In this document: one piece after another, positions 39,009 through 48,500 of the stretch
Layout of the letters: every line of letters begins with the position of its first letter
Numbering within the stretch: position 1 is the first letter of the stretch
Origin: Deltaproteobacteria bacterium
Lineage (GTDB): Bacteria > Desulfobacterota > Desulfuromonadia > Geobacterales > Pseudopelobacteraceae
Direction of reading: 5' to 3'
Assembly (NCBI GenBank): GCA_021781535.1
Contig: JAJXWO010000021.1
Location: forward strand, 1-63,435
DNA length: 63,435 nt
Position numbers and translations under genes: made by a program
The notes under the pieces: generated by a model
The model's database searches: none
What the model saw: only the letters and a program-made list of their open reading frames with translations
Told to the model about the DNA's origin: nothing

Positions 39009-39803
39009 ATGACGGTGTGGTTCATGTATATCGCCCTCGGGGCGTTCGTTGGAATTCTGGCCGGTTTGCTTGGGGTCGGAGGTGGCCTGGTTATTGTTCC
39101 GGTGCTTACCTTCATTTTCACCTCCCAGCATCTGTCGGACGCTCACACCCTCCACCTTGCCCTCGGTACCTCTCTGGCCACTATCATTTTTACCTCGATC
39201 TCCAGCCTGCGGGCTCACCACCTGCGGGGCGCTGTTGACTGGACCGTTGTGCGGCGCATCAGTTTCGGCATCCTGGTCGGCACCTTTGGTGGCTCATGCA
39301 TCGCTGCCCAGCTTTCCACCCACTTCCTCAAAGTTTTTTTCGTCATCTTCATCTTTTACGTCGCAACCCGGATGTTGCTCAACATCAAGTCCAAGCCACA
39401 CCGCCAGCTTCCGGGCCGTACGGGGATGTTCGGAGCGGGTGGGGTGATTGGCGTAATTTCCAGTCTGGCCGGCATCGGCGGAGGCAGCATGTCGGTGCCG
39501 TTTCTTATCTGGTGCAATGTCGCCATTCACCGCGCCATCGGCACGTCGGCAGCAATTGGCCTTCCTATCGCCCTGGCCGGTGCGCTCGGCTACGTGATCA
39601 ACGGCCTGTCGGCAAAGCTCCCACCGTACAGCCTCGGTTTTGTGTATCTTCCCGCACTGCTCGGCATTTCAGTCGCCAGCATTGTTACCGCCCCGCTTGG
39701 CGCCAGGCTGGCGCACAGCCTGCCGATTGATAAACTGAAGAAAATCTTTGCTCTGTTGCTGATTGTGATGGGGAGCAAGATGTTGTTGAGTTTGTGGAGT
39801 TAA
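39009..39803 (+). CDS. TauE/SafE (TSUP) family membrane transporter
   Basis: 264 residues, 7-8 hydrophobic segments: the first MYIALGAFVGILAGLLGVGGG carries the family's GxxxGxxGxGGG signature, and a repeat of it appears as GVIGVISSLAGIGGGSMSVPF in the second half. The family exports sulfite, sulfoacetate and other anions. The actual substrate here cannot be told. GGGAGAA precedes ATG 39009. It ends 38 bases before the shared hairpin at 39842 and is convergent with rpsT. It stands slightly apart from the leuS operon, after a 112-base gap. Confidence 0.88.
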   Translation: MTVWFMYIALGAFVGILAGLLGVGGGLVIVPVLTFIFTSQHLSDAHTLHLALGTSLATIIFTSISSLRAHHLRGAVDWTVVRRISFGILVGTFGGSCIAAQLSTHFLKVFFVIFIFYVATRMLLNIKSKPHRQLPGRTGMFGAGGVIGVISSLAGIGGGSMSVPFLIWCNVAIHRAIGTSAAIGLPIALAGALGYVINGLSAKLPPYSLGFVYLPALLGISVASIVTAPLGARLAHSLPIDKLKKIFALLLIVMGSKMLLSLWS

Positions 39804-39841
39804 GCTGTTAACGCCATCTCCAATTAATTTATACAACGCAA

Positions 39842-39872
39842 AAAGGGGGCATGCGAAATCGCAGCCCCCTTT
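39842..39872 (-). terminator. Rho-independent terminator of rpsT
   Basis: AAAGGGGGC (39842-39850) pairs perfectly with GCCCCCTTT (39864-39872), and TGCG with CGCA inside, around a four-base loop with a single bulged A. On the minus strand the stem ends in a T-run (CCCCCTTTTTGCG), so it mainly serves rpsT. It may also stop the convergent permease gene. Confidence 0.9.
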
Positions 39873-39891
39873 CTAACCTGATAATTGTGCT

Positions 39892-40155
39892 CTAACCGAG
39901 TGTGTTAACCAGTTTTGTCAGACGCGATACTGTACGGGAAGCTGTTGAGTTGTGAATAACTCCCTTTGTTGCAGTAGAATCGATAACTGGGATGGCCACT
40001 TTAAGTGCTGCTACGGCGGCATCTTTGTCTTTGGCTGCGACAGCTTCGCGAACACGCTTGATATATGTTTTCAGCGTCGATGATACATGACGATTACGTG
40101 CGGTTTTCTTTACACTCTGCTTGATCCTCTTGATTGCCGACTTATGATGAGCCAA
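39892..40155 (-). CDS. rpsT: 30S ribosomal protein S20 (bS20)
   Basis: 87 residues, very basic, with the S20 hallmarks [34 protein letters not shown] and the alanine-rich end with [15 protein letters not shown]. It binds the 5' and 3' minor domains of 16S rRNA. GGAGG at 40162-40166 stands 6 bases before the ATG. It has its own promoter at 40206-40235 and terminator at 39842. The pfa-ole cluster ends only 126 bases upstream on the same strand, with no terminator that I can see between them. Confidence 0.98.
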   Translation of the reverse strand: MAHHKSAIKRIKQSVKKTARNRHVSSTLKTYIKRVREAVAAKDKDAAVAALKVAIPVIDSTATKGVIHNSTASRTVSRLTKLVNTLG

Positions 40156-40205
40156 ACTGCACCTCCGAAAAGTTCTTTTGAGTAAGTAACAAAATTGAAG
40201 CTAGT

Positions 40206-40235
40206 TCTTTAACACTATTGCATAAGTAGTGTCAA
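40206..40235 (-). promoter_or_regulatory. Probable rpsT promoter
   Basis: On the minus strand a perfect TTGACA (40230-40235) is followed after about 18 bases by TAAAGA (40206-40211), a fair -10. It lies 50 bases upstream of the rpsT start and just past the end of the PPTase gene. The weak -10 lowers confidence. Confidence 0.5.
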
Positions 40236-40280
40236 GTAAATTGCTTGTCCACAATCTACCAACGGCTGATTCGACATGCC

Positions 40281-40964
40281 TTAATCGATATAGCGGATAA
40301 TCGGCGTGGAGCCTTGTACTGCCAGAGCGGCATAATAAGTTTCTGGGACGGAAATATCCACCAGAAGCCAGCTGGGCTGCTTGTTCGGCTCGACCAGCAC
40401 AGCAGGCGTTTTCGGAAGGAGACTGACGTCGAAGCTGCTTGTTTCAACGGCAAACCCCGACCCGCAGGCCTTCAGATATGCTTCCTTGCGGGTCCAGCAA
40501 CGGTAAAACGCGGCCAACTGCTGATGCTGAGGAAGATCGAACAGTTCTTTCTGTTCACGGGGGGAGAAGGCAAGCCGAGCCATATCAGGGTATGGAGTAT
40601 CGCTGCTCAGCTGCTCAAGGTCAATTCCCACGTCACGATCTGCGGCTATGGCGAGGAGAAACATGGTACCTGAATGTGACAGATTAAAGTGCAGCCGTTC
40701 TTTGTTGGCGGTGGTCGTGGAAAGATACGGTTTGCCGTGTTCGCCCACGGCAAGGAAAACCTCCTTCGCTGGTATCCCCAGGTAGCCACCAAGGATTTCG
40801 CGCAGCAGGCCGCGACAGGCGAGGAAACAATTTTTTTTGTCGGCATCGAGCAGGCGATCGGCCCGTGATATCTCGTCTGAAGAGGCATGGCGTACTACCC
40901 CGGTGCCGGGGATGGCACAGTGGATGTGGACTTCGTTCTTCTGTGGCCATGGAAATAAAATCAC
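40281..40964 (-). CDS. Sfp-type 4'-phosphopantetheinyl transferase (PfaE role)
   Basis: 227 residues. It transfers phosphopantetheine from CoA to the serine of carrier proteins. Seen: VGIDLE (metal ligands Asp115 and Glu117) and WTRKEAYLKACG (Trp157, Lys160, Glu161, Lys165), the two Sfp-class signatures, plus the LHFNLSHSG motif. The GTG start overlaps the oleD stop (GTGA). As the last gene of the pfa-ole operon it is the natural activator of the three ACP domains of the PfaA-type protein, the job PfaE does in marine gamma-proteobacteria. Sequence-wise it is a general Sfp-type enzyme, so the partner is inferred from position. Confidence 0.92.
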   Translation of the reverse strand: MILFPWPQKNEVHIHCAIPGTGVVRHASSDEISRADRLLDADKKNCFLACRGLLREILGGYLGIPAKEVFLAVGEHGKPYLSTTTANKERLHFNLSHSGTMFLLAIAADRDVGIDLEQLSSDTPYPDMARLAFSPREQKELFDLPQHQQLAAFYRCWTRKEAYLKACGSGFAVETSSFDVSLLPKTPAVLVEPNKQPSWLLVDISVPETYYAALAVQGSTPIIRYID

Positions 40965-41956
40965 GACTTTCCCGTTAGGAACCAGTTACGCAAGTGTTCC
41001 AGCCCTTCATCAATGGAGATTTCCGGCTGGTAGCCGAAATCGCGCCGGGCAGCCTCAATGGTGAACCAATGAGCGCTGGACAGTTCATGGGCGACGAAAC
41101 GGGTCATGGGCGGCTCTCCTGGCAGGCGTAGGAGTCCCCACACGCCTTCGCAGATGCAGCCGATGGCAGAGGCCAGCTTGGGAGAGATTCTGGCGGTAAC
41201 GGGAGGGATATCGGCAGCGGCTAGAATCCGGTTAACCATTTCCCACAGGGGAAGCGGCTGGCCATTGCTGATAAAATAGGCGTTGCCGGAAATACCTGTA
41301 TCCGGTATCAGCCGATCGGCCGCCATCAGGTGGGCACGGGCGGCGTTGTCCACATAGACCGAATCCACCAGACAGGGGCGTGAGCCGATCTGACGCAGTT
41401 TTCCGGCGCGCCCTTTGGCTATAATGCGGGGCACCAGATGATTATCTCCCGGTCCCCAGATCAGGTGGGGACGTAACGCAACGGTTGCCAGCAGGGGAGA
41501 TGCGGCGGCCAGCACCATCTGCTCGGCCAGTGCCTTGGTCTTGGGGTAGTTGGCCTCATAGCGGGGCGGGTAGGGGAGTGATTCGTCGCCACCCTCCACA
41601 TCGTTGCCGTCAAAGACGACGCTGGGTGAACTGGTATAGACCAGTTTTGCAATGCCGTGAGTTCGGCAGGCCTCCAGAACGTTTTCAGTCCCGGTTACGT
41701 TGGCCTGGTAAAAGTCACCGTAACTCCCCCATATACCGGCTTTGGCCGCAACATGGAACACTATGTCACACCCTTTGACCGCCTCCATAACGGCACTCCG
41801 GTCTCCCAGGTCGCCGCGGAACTGCTCCACACCAAGGGTTTCCAGCGCGGGATGCTCGCCGCGCGAAAAACTGCGCACCTGATCGCCACGCTCATGCAAC
41901 ATGCGCACGATGACTCCGCCCAGAAAACCGCCGCCACCGGTCACCAGTGCTTTCAT
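40961..41956 (-). CDS. oleD: OleD-type NADPH-dependent 2-alkyl-3-ketoacid reductase
   Basis: 331 residues, an extended short-chain dehydrogenase. Nucleotide loop VTGGGGFLGG (about 5-14), catalytic Ser in YTSSPSVVFDG, and YPKTK (Tyr137, Lys141). The SPSVVFDG and RPHLIWGPGD stretches are like those of OleD and 3-beta-hydroxysteroid dehydrogenase-like relatives. OleD reduces the 2-alkyl-3-ketoacid made by OleA to the 2-alkyl-3-hydroxyacid. The overlap with oleC (ATGA) and the presence of oleA, oleB and oleC make the assignment firm. Alone it would be called only an epimerase/dehydratase. Confidence 0.92.
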   Translation of the reverse strand: MKALVTGGGGFLGGVIVRMLHERGDQVRSFSRGEHPALETLGVEQFRGDLGDRSAVMEAVKGCDIVFHVAAKAGIWGSYGDFYQANVTGTENVLEACRTHGIAKLVYTSSPSVVFDGNDVEGGDESLPYPPRYEANYPKTKALAEQMVLAAASPLLATVALRPHLIWGPGDNHLVPRIIAKGRAGKLRQIGSRPCLVDSVYVDNAARAHLMAADRLIPDTGISGNAYFISNGQPLPLWEMVNRILAAADIPPVTARISPKLASAIGCICEGVWGLLRLPGEPPMTRFVAHELSSAHWFTIEAARRDFGYQPEISIDEGLEHLRNWFLTGKS

Positions 41957-43590
41957 GAAAGCTTATCCGCTGCCCAGCAGGCCAGCTTCTCCCGAAATAT
42001 CTTGGCATTGTGACGGATATCAACCGGGAAAGTCGGGTGAAAGAGAATCTCGTGGATGTTCCGGGTGTGGGGATACCGGCTGCCCAGTTCTAAAAGCTCC
42101 GTGCGGATCAGCTCCTGTTCAATCTTTCCCGCTCTCGCCTCCAGCTCTACGCAGAGCACCGGCTGCTGGCTTCCCAGTCGCCCGAGTCCGACCAGCGCAG
42201 TGCGAAAAACTTTCGGATGCGTATTGAACACCCCCTCCACCGGGATGGTGTAGAGGGTGCCGAGTGCAGTAACAACACGGTGGGCCTTGCGACCGCAGAA
42301 CCAGATACGGCCGGTACTGTCCCGATAGCCGACATCACCCATGCGGTGCCAGACGCCGCCGTCAGGATCGGGTATCTTTGCCATCCTGGTCGCGTCAGGG
42401 CGGTTGAGATATGAGCTGCTGACCTGTGGCCCGCGTACGGCTATTTCACCTACCTCCAAGATGGGGAGCGCAAGATCGTCGCTCCATATATCGATGGGGG
42501 TATCGGTGATCGGAATTATGGCCAGGGTGATGCTTGGTACCGCTCTGCCGACACAGACACCGTGGCCCTCTCCGGTCATGGCCCCGGTTTCAGCCAGTAC
42601 CTCGCGGCTGCCGATGGAGCTGACCGGCAGCGCCTCGGTGGCACCGTAGGGAGTAAATATCTCTCCATCTGCGGGGAGCATGGTTGCAAAGCGTTCCAGT
42701 ACCGAAGCCGGTACCGGCGCACCGGCCGAAATCACCCGCTTGAGATTGGGCATTTTGATCGCATGCGTTGCGGCATACCGCCCGACCCGATTCAGCAGGG
42801 CCGGGGAGCCGAACATGGTTGTGGCGGAATATTCGGCTGCCGGTCCGAGTATCTTGCGGGGGTCGACCGAGCCGGGACGGGTGAAGTCCATCTGCGGAAT
42901 CAGCGCCGTCATGCCGAGGGCCGGAGCGAACAGGGCAAAGAGCGGAAACGTCGGCAGGTCGACCTCGCCGGGGCGGATGTCGTACAACTCCCGCAGAGCA
43001 TCAATCTGGGCCGCAAAGGTGCCATGACTGTAGATTGCTCCCTTGGGAGGGCCGGTGCTGCCGCTGGTAAACAGGATGGCGGCCACATCATCACGGCGGG
43101 TTTCCGCAGCGACAAACGGTGCACTTTGAGCAGAGCGGCGCAGCTCATCGAGAGGTATCCCGCCCCAGATAGATCCGCCACCGACGACAATTGAGGTGCG
43201 GATGCAGTTGCGTCCCCATCCGAGCAGCCGCCTGGCCAGATGCGCCTTTGGAACCCCGATGAAAGCCTCCGGTTCAGCTTCGGCCAGACACCCCTTCATG
43301 TTTTTTGCACCGATGCCCGGATCGATGAACACCGGCACGGCTCCCGCCTTGAAGAGGGCAAAGGTCAGGGCGAACAGTTCCGGGGACGGTGGCACCAGCA
43401 GGGCGGTCTTTGTCCCACGTCCGATGCCGATACGTCCCAATCCATGGGCGATGCGGTCACTTTCTTCGTCAAGTTCGAAGAAGGTCAGGGTGCGACCTTT
43501 CTGCGGGAAGATGATGGCGGCTGTATCAGGTTGCAGCGTGGCCATCTCGGTCAGCGGACGGGAAATATTGACGATGCCGGATACATTCAT
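41953..43590 (-). CDS. oleC: OleC-type beta-lactone synthetase (AMP-dependent synthetase family)
   Basis: 545 residues, ANL-superfamily adenylating enzyme. Seen: the P-loop LFTSGSTGPPKGAIYSHG (about 170-190), YGATEALPVSSIGSRE (A5-like), GDVGYRDSTGRIWFCGR (A7/A8) and the C-terminal PVDIRHNAKIFREKL with the conserved lysine region. In the olefin pathway OleC activates the 2-alkyl-3-hydroxyacid with ATP and closes it to a cis-beta-lactone. It is separate from OleB here, whereas in some bacteria OleB and OleC are fused. It overlaps oleB by one base (TGATG) and oleD by four. Confidence 0.92.
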   Translation of the reverse strand: MNVSGIVNISRPLTEMATLQPDTAAIIFPQKGRTLTFFELDEESDRIAHGLGRIGIGRGTKTALLVPPSPELFALTFALFKAGAVPVFIDPGIGAKNMKGCLAEAEPEAFIGVPKAHLARRLLGWGRNCIRTSIVVGGGSIWGGIPLDELRRSAQSAPFVAAETRRDDVAAILFTSGSTGPPKGAIYSHGTFAAQIDALRELYDIRPGEVDLPTFPLFALFAPALGMTALIPQMDFTRPGSVDPRKILGPAAEYSATTMFGSPALLNRVGRYAATHAIKMPNLKRVISAGAPVPASVLERFATMLPADGEIFTPYGATEALPVSSIGSREVLAETGAMTGEGHGVCVGRAVPSITLAIIPITDTPIDIWSDDLALPILEVGEIAVRGPQVSSSYLNRPDATRMAKIPDPDGGVWHRMGDVGYRDSTGRIWFCGRKAHRVVTALGTLYTIPVEGVFNTHPKVFRTALVGLGRLGSQQPVLCVELEARAGKIEQELIRTELLELGSRYPHTRNIHEILFHPTFPVDIRHNAKIFREKLACWAADKLS

Positions 43591-44486
43591 CAGACCTGTT
43601 CCGTATTGTCAAGAAACGCAGATATCAACGGTATGACCTCTTCCTTGGCGTCTTCGAGGATGTAGTGGCCGCAATCGGGATAGCTATGGAGTTCCGCTGC
43701 GGGAAAACGCTGCCGCCATTCGGCCAGAAAATGCTTGTCGAAGACGAAGTCTAATTCACCCCAGCAAATCAGCATCGGTAACGCGCTGAACTGTCCGATT
43801 CCGTCTGCCACGGAACTGACCAGATCGTAGCCGCGGTCGCCGGGGGATAGCGGAATATCCTGCACGAAGCGCAGAGTGGCGATGCGGTTCTGCCACGAAT
43901 CGTAGGGGAGTTGATAGAGGGCGCGTAGTTCCGTATCCATCGGGTTGTGCTTGCACCCTACAAAGGAAGCGCCCACGCTGAAGGCGTTGAATCCACGCAC
44001 CAGCAGCGTGCCGATGAAGGTATCACGGCAGATGCGCAAGCCAAGGGGGAACGGTTTTGTCTGTGGCAGATGGAAGGCGCCTGTATTCAGGATTACCAGC
44101 CGTTTGATCCGTTCGGGATGGCGCACGGCATAGGCCATGCCGATCATGCCGCCCCAGTCGTGGACAACCAGAGTGATGTTTTCCCTGATCCCCAGATGTT
44201 CCAGTAGCCGTTCGAGGTCATCCACCCGGCGGGAGAGGGTGTAGTCGTAGCGGTCATCGCCCGGCTTGTCGGACAGGCCGCAGCCGATGTGGTCCGGAAC
44301 GATGCAGCGGTAACGATCCCGCAGGGCCAGCGCCAGGTTGCGGTAGTAAAACGACCAGGAAGGATTGCCGTGTACCATCACGACCGGCGGGCCGACGCCT
44401 TCATCCAGGTAGTGATAGCCAAGGCCGTCCAGATCCAGTTTGTTGTCGCTGAAGGGGTACTGTTTCTGCAGAGCTGTATTTACCAT
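43590..44486 (-). CDS. oleB: OleB-type beta-lactone decarboxylase (alpha/beta hydrolase)
   Basis: 298 residues of the haloalkane-dehalogenase-like alpha/beta hydrolase fold. The oxyanion region is VMVHGNPSWSFYYRNLA, the nucleophile Asp110 lies in VHDWGGMIG, and the catalytic His is in PDCGHYILEDA. In isolation this would be annotated as a haloalkane dehalogenase. Inside an oleABCD set it is OleB, which decarboxylates the beta-lactone from OleC to a cis-alkene. It overlaps oleA by 7 bases and oleC by one. Confidence 0.9.
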   Translation of the reverse strand: MVNTALQKQYPFSDNKLDLDGLGYHYLDEGVGPPVVMVHGNPSWSFYYRNLALALRDRYRCIVPDHIGCGLSDKPGDDRYDYTLSRRVDDLERLLEHLGIRENITLVVHDWGGMIGMAYAVRHPERIKRLVILNTGAFHLPQTKPFPLGLRICRDTFIGTLLVRGFNAFSVGASFVGCKHNPMDTELRALYQLPYDSWQNRIATLRFVQDIPLSPGDRGYDLVSSVADGIGQFSALPMLICWGELDFVFDKHFLAEWRQRFPAAELHSYPDCGHYILEDAKEEVIPLISAFLDNTEQV

Positions 44487-45523
44487 TCCATCCCCAGCAT
44501 GAGACAGTTTAATCCACTGCCGATCCCCAGAAAAGCTACCTTGTCGCCCGCTTCGAGGATGTCGCGTTCATCGGCGATTGCTGCCGTCAGCGGCAGGGAA
44601 ACGCTGCCCATGTTGCCCAGATATTCAAAGGTAGTGAAGTCCTTTTCAGGGGGGATGCCGAGGGTTCTGAGTATCGCGCTCTGATGGGCGGAGCCGACTT
44701 GGTGGCAGACCACCTGATCAACATCTTCCGTGCGCCAGCCGACCTGAGGGAGGAACGCGTCCCAGGTGTGGCGCCCCAATTCGACGCCGTAGTTCATGAC
44801 ATTGACCCCATCGGTTGACATGGACTGAACATAGCCCCCCTTGCCGTCCGGGGTGACGCCCCAGAGACAGAGCCGGTGATGTTCCGGTGCCGCCTGGGTG
44901 ATGCCGCCAAGCAGGCGACGTCGCGATGAACCGGAGAAGGAACCGTCTGTCAGCAGGATTGCCACGGCACCGGAACCACCGGTCAGGGTTGCCAGTGAGG
45001 CGGCAAAATGTTGCATCGTCCGTTCTTCAAGCATCCGGGCAATCATGATATCATTGATCTCGCGGGCGCTTTCGCAGGAAACCACGAGACCGGCCTTGAT
45101 CTGTCCGAGCTCGATCCGGTTGGCGACATCGAGGATACCGTTGAGAACTCCAAGGCAGGCGTTGGAGAGGTCAAATACGGCGGTCTTTCCGCCGATGCCG
45201 AGTCCGGCGGCAACGCGGCAGGCTGTGGCCGGCTCGAACTGCTCCCGGCAGACGCCCGTGTAAATCAGGGCTCCTATCTCACCGGGAGAAATACCGGAAG
45301 CTGACAGCACTTTTCTGGCGGCAGCAATGGCGCCATGGGAAAGTGGATAGCCCGGCTCCCACCAGCGCCGCTCCCGAATCCCGGTCAGGGCCTGCAACTG
45401 TCCCGGCACAATGCGCAGGTAACGGTACAGCGGCTCCAGGCGGGACTCCAGCTCGGCAGAAGTAACAACAACCGGCGCCAGTTCATAGCCCAGAGCCTCA
45501 ATGGTAACTTTACTGTACTTCAT
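44480..45523 (-). CDS. oleA: OleA-type head-to-head acyl condensing enzyme (thiolase fold)
   Basis: 347 residues, FabH/thiolase superfamily. The catalytic Cys123 lies in FDLSNACLGVLNG, the His in VDQVVCHQVGSAHQ and the Asn in FEYLGNMGSVSLP. The opening (YELAPVVVTSAELESRL) and GIRERRWWEPG are typical of OleA. OleA joins two fatty acyl thioesters by a non-decarboxylative Claisen condensation to a 2-alkyl-3-ketoacid. Its ATG overlaps the stop of the PfaC-type synthase (ATGA), which puts the acyl-chain maker and the acyl-chain joiner into immediate translational coupling. Confidence 0.93.
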   Translation of the reverse strand: MKYSKVTIEALGYELAPVVVTSAELESRLEPLYRYLRIVPGQLQALTGIRERRWWEPGYPLSHGAIAAARKVLSASGISPGEIGALIYTGVCREQFEPATACRVAAGLGIGGKTAVFDLSNACLGVLNGILDVANRIELGQIKAGLVVSCESAREINDIMIARMLEERTMQHFAASLATLTGGSGAVAILLTDGSFSGSSRRRLLGGITQAAPEHHRLCLWGVTPDGKGGYVQSMSTDGVNVMNYGVELGRHTWDAFLPQVGWRTEDVDQVVCHQVGSAHQSAILRTLGIPPEKDFTTFEYLGNMGSVSLPLTAAIADERDILEAGDKVAFLGIGSGLNCLMLGMEW

Positions 45524-48500
45524 CGTTCTGACTCCATCTTTACGGTAAAATCATTCATCTGATAGATCAGCTTGCCGTCCACGGCAAGGAACCCATCCGC
45601 CGTCATGACTCGCTCCTGTTCATCCACGGCGGTGATCCAGGCGCTCACCGTTACCCGGCTGTTGGTCGGCACAACCTGTCCGCGATACAGCCAGCGGTGT
45701 TTGCGCTGCAGTGCGACGGCAGAGATGACATCGCCCTCCTGCCACCCCCAGCGTTCCACGGCCGCGTACTTCACCAACTGGATAAACGACTCCAGCCCCA
45801 GTGAACCGGGCGTGACCGGATCCTCAAAGAAGTGCGCCTTGAAGAACCATTCCTCGGGATCCACATCCTTGAAGCCCCGGATGTAACCGAGTCCGCGCGG
45901 TCCGCCATCGGAGACGAACAGTTCGATCCGGTCGACCATGCGCAGCTGTTTTTCGGGGAAGGGAGCTGTCTCCGGATATGACAGAGTTCGGCCCCGCCCG
46001 ATCTCTACAGCGGTCGGCTGGTATGGCTGTGCATCGCGGATACCGACCTGGGTGGCCAAGGCCTCTTTGGAGAAGAAACCGAACATGGTGTCCCCCTCGT
46101 AGAGAATACCCTGCCGGTCAGCCACGCTGAAGTCGTATTCCTGGATGATCATGCCGCCGCTGGTGGCCACCTTTTTCATGGTCGAGCTACAGGTCAGGAC
46201 ACCGCTCTCGGGAGTCACCGGCCGGTGCTGAACGGCCGTGCCACCCAGGTTGCGGAAGGAGATATCGCTCGGGCTGGTCAGGGCGGAACCGACATAGGCA
46301 GCAAGCCAGCCGCACGGTTGCAGGGCCGCTTCCAATAGGATGGCAAAGGGCATACGCGCCTGACGATCGGCGGCAAAAAACCAGGCATCGGGCGGCAGGT
46401 CGTACTGGGCCTCGGCCATGGCGCCTGCGGTCATCTGCCATGGTTTGCCGCGAAGTGCGGTGACGCGGTCCATAAACTGGAACGGCGGTCCCGGCAGACG
46501 CGCAATCTTGCGGCCGCTGTCAAAGATGCGGTATGGCTCACCAAACCCTTCGGAAGGGTTGCCGTTGCTGTAGGCTAGAATCTGTTCCTTGGTGTAGATA
46601 GCCGCTTTTATCCCCTCACCCCGGTCCTCTCCAATTGGAAGAGGGGGCAAAGCGGACCAGAGAGCCTGTAACTGCTCCCGTGTCGTGCCGGTCAGTCTGG
46701 CTGACATTCCGGTGATCTCCACGATCGGCTTGCCGTCTGCATACATGAGGGCATCACAGATGACATACGGCTCCGGGCGGTAGCCGATCTCACGAATCGT
46801 AACCTCGTAGGTGACGACACTGGTGCTCTCCAGTACCTGCCCGCGACAGCAGAGTTTGCTGGCCACACCCGGCACCGGCTCCCAGGCCGACTCCTGCGCT
46901 TCTGCCACCCACCCCAGCCGCAGCAGGTAGATGCGCAGGGTATGCATGCAGCACTCGTACATCAGTGTGCCCGGCATGACCCGGTCATCAACAAAATGGC
47001 AGGTGATAAACCAGTCGTCGGGGTGGATGTCGGCTTCGGCCGTGATGATACCGATGCCGCAGCGACCTCCGCTTGGATTAATTTCATTGACGCGGTGGAC
47101 CAGACGCATCCTGCCTCCCGGAATAGTCAGGGGGCGGGAAAGAGGCAAACCGGCGAACAGGGGGCCAAAACAGGCGGCCAGGTCACCGTCTCGCAGGCGA
47201 TCGAGCTGTACGGCATCGAAGCCTTCACGAACCATCGGCACCAGTTCCTGCCAGTCTGCCGGCCTGATGCCGATCGTGGGACGCAGATCCAGAGCTGGCC
47301 GGACGATGCCTTTGCCGGCATCCAGTTCCTGCTGGCTGAAGAAGCCGGCGCAGCCGTCGCGCATGGACAACAGTGGTTGCCCACCCACCGTGGCTTCAAA
47401 GAAAAAATTGAACAGCCATGTATCACCCTGACGGAAGAAGCGTTCGATGCGGATGTCGTACTGAATGATCTCTCCCGGCCCGGGCAGTCCGCGATGGAAG
47501 GTGACGACGGCGTCCAGCAGGCGGTAGACCGCACAGCCGCGGGTGATGAAGTCGATTCCCAGGTAGCCGGAAAGAAACAGATCGGCCTGACCCGCCTCTA
47601 CGGCGATGCAGGTGGGAATACGGCCTCCATCCAGATACCAGGCGTTCGGGTGGATATCGTGTTCGGTAATGACCCGGCCATGGGTCATGGACTTTGGCTC
47701 ACCCTCTACGGATAGAATCCGGTCCACCAGCATGAGCGGCTCGTCCGGCAGACGCACGCGAGTCGGGAAGCTGTCCACCCCGGCAAAATCCGGACCGAGC
47801 ATGTCGGCAACCGAACCACGGGCGAATTCCAGGCAGAGGTCGCGGTTGAAGGCAACCGTGCTTACTGCCGTATGACGGGGAGGGGGCGAGGTAGTTCGAC
47901 TTAGCTCGCCAACCGTAGCTTGAGCGGAGTCATGTGGTGCATCATCCCCCAGCGCCTGTCGCAGAGTCATTTCCAGCTCTATGGCCTGGGCCATGGATCG
48001 GGTAATACCCTCGCTGAAGTCGAGGAAGGCCTCATGTGCCCGGATCTGTTCGTGCTGCACCCGGGCAAACTCACTTAAGAGCGAATCCGTACCTGTTTTC
48101 GTCCCTTCTCCATCAGGGATGGGGGTGGAATGAGACTTGAATGAAACCAGAGGGAGCGGCGGATTGAATGGTGTACCGCCGATGGTGACTCGAACCCTGA
48201 CAGTTTTCGTATCCTCAGGTGTCTCTGCGGGAAGCGTGTTGAATAGTGGAGTCAGGTCCAGTGGTACCCGCTCTGCGATGAGATTGGCTAACAATCGCAG
48301 TAGGATGGAAACCGGGTCCTGCCCGCCATAACAGGCGGAACGGGCCAGATGGGGCCGCCCATCAAGGATGCGTCCGATCATGCGGCTGCACGATGCTCCC
48401 GGACCCATCTCGATAAACAGGCGCACGCCGTCCTGGTAGGCTGACTCGATCACAGCCGGGTAGTCGATGCCGTGCAGCGCCTGGCCGAGAATGGAAGCGG

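Noticed and set aside
43590..44486. Haloalkane dehalogenase
   Set aside because: The fold and nucleophile fit, but its overlap with oleA and oleC identifies it as OleB.
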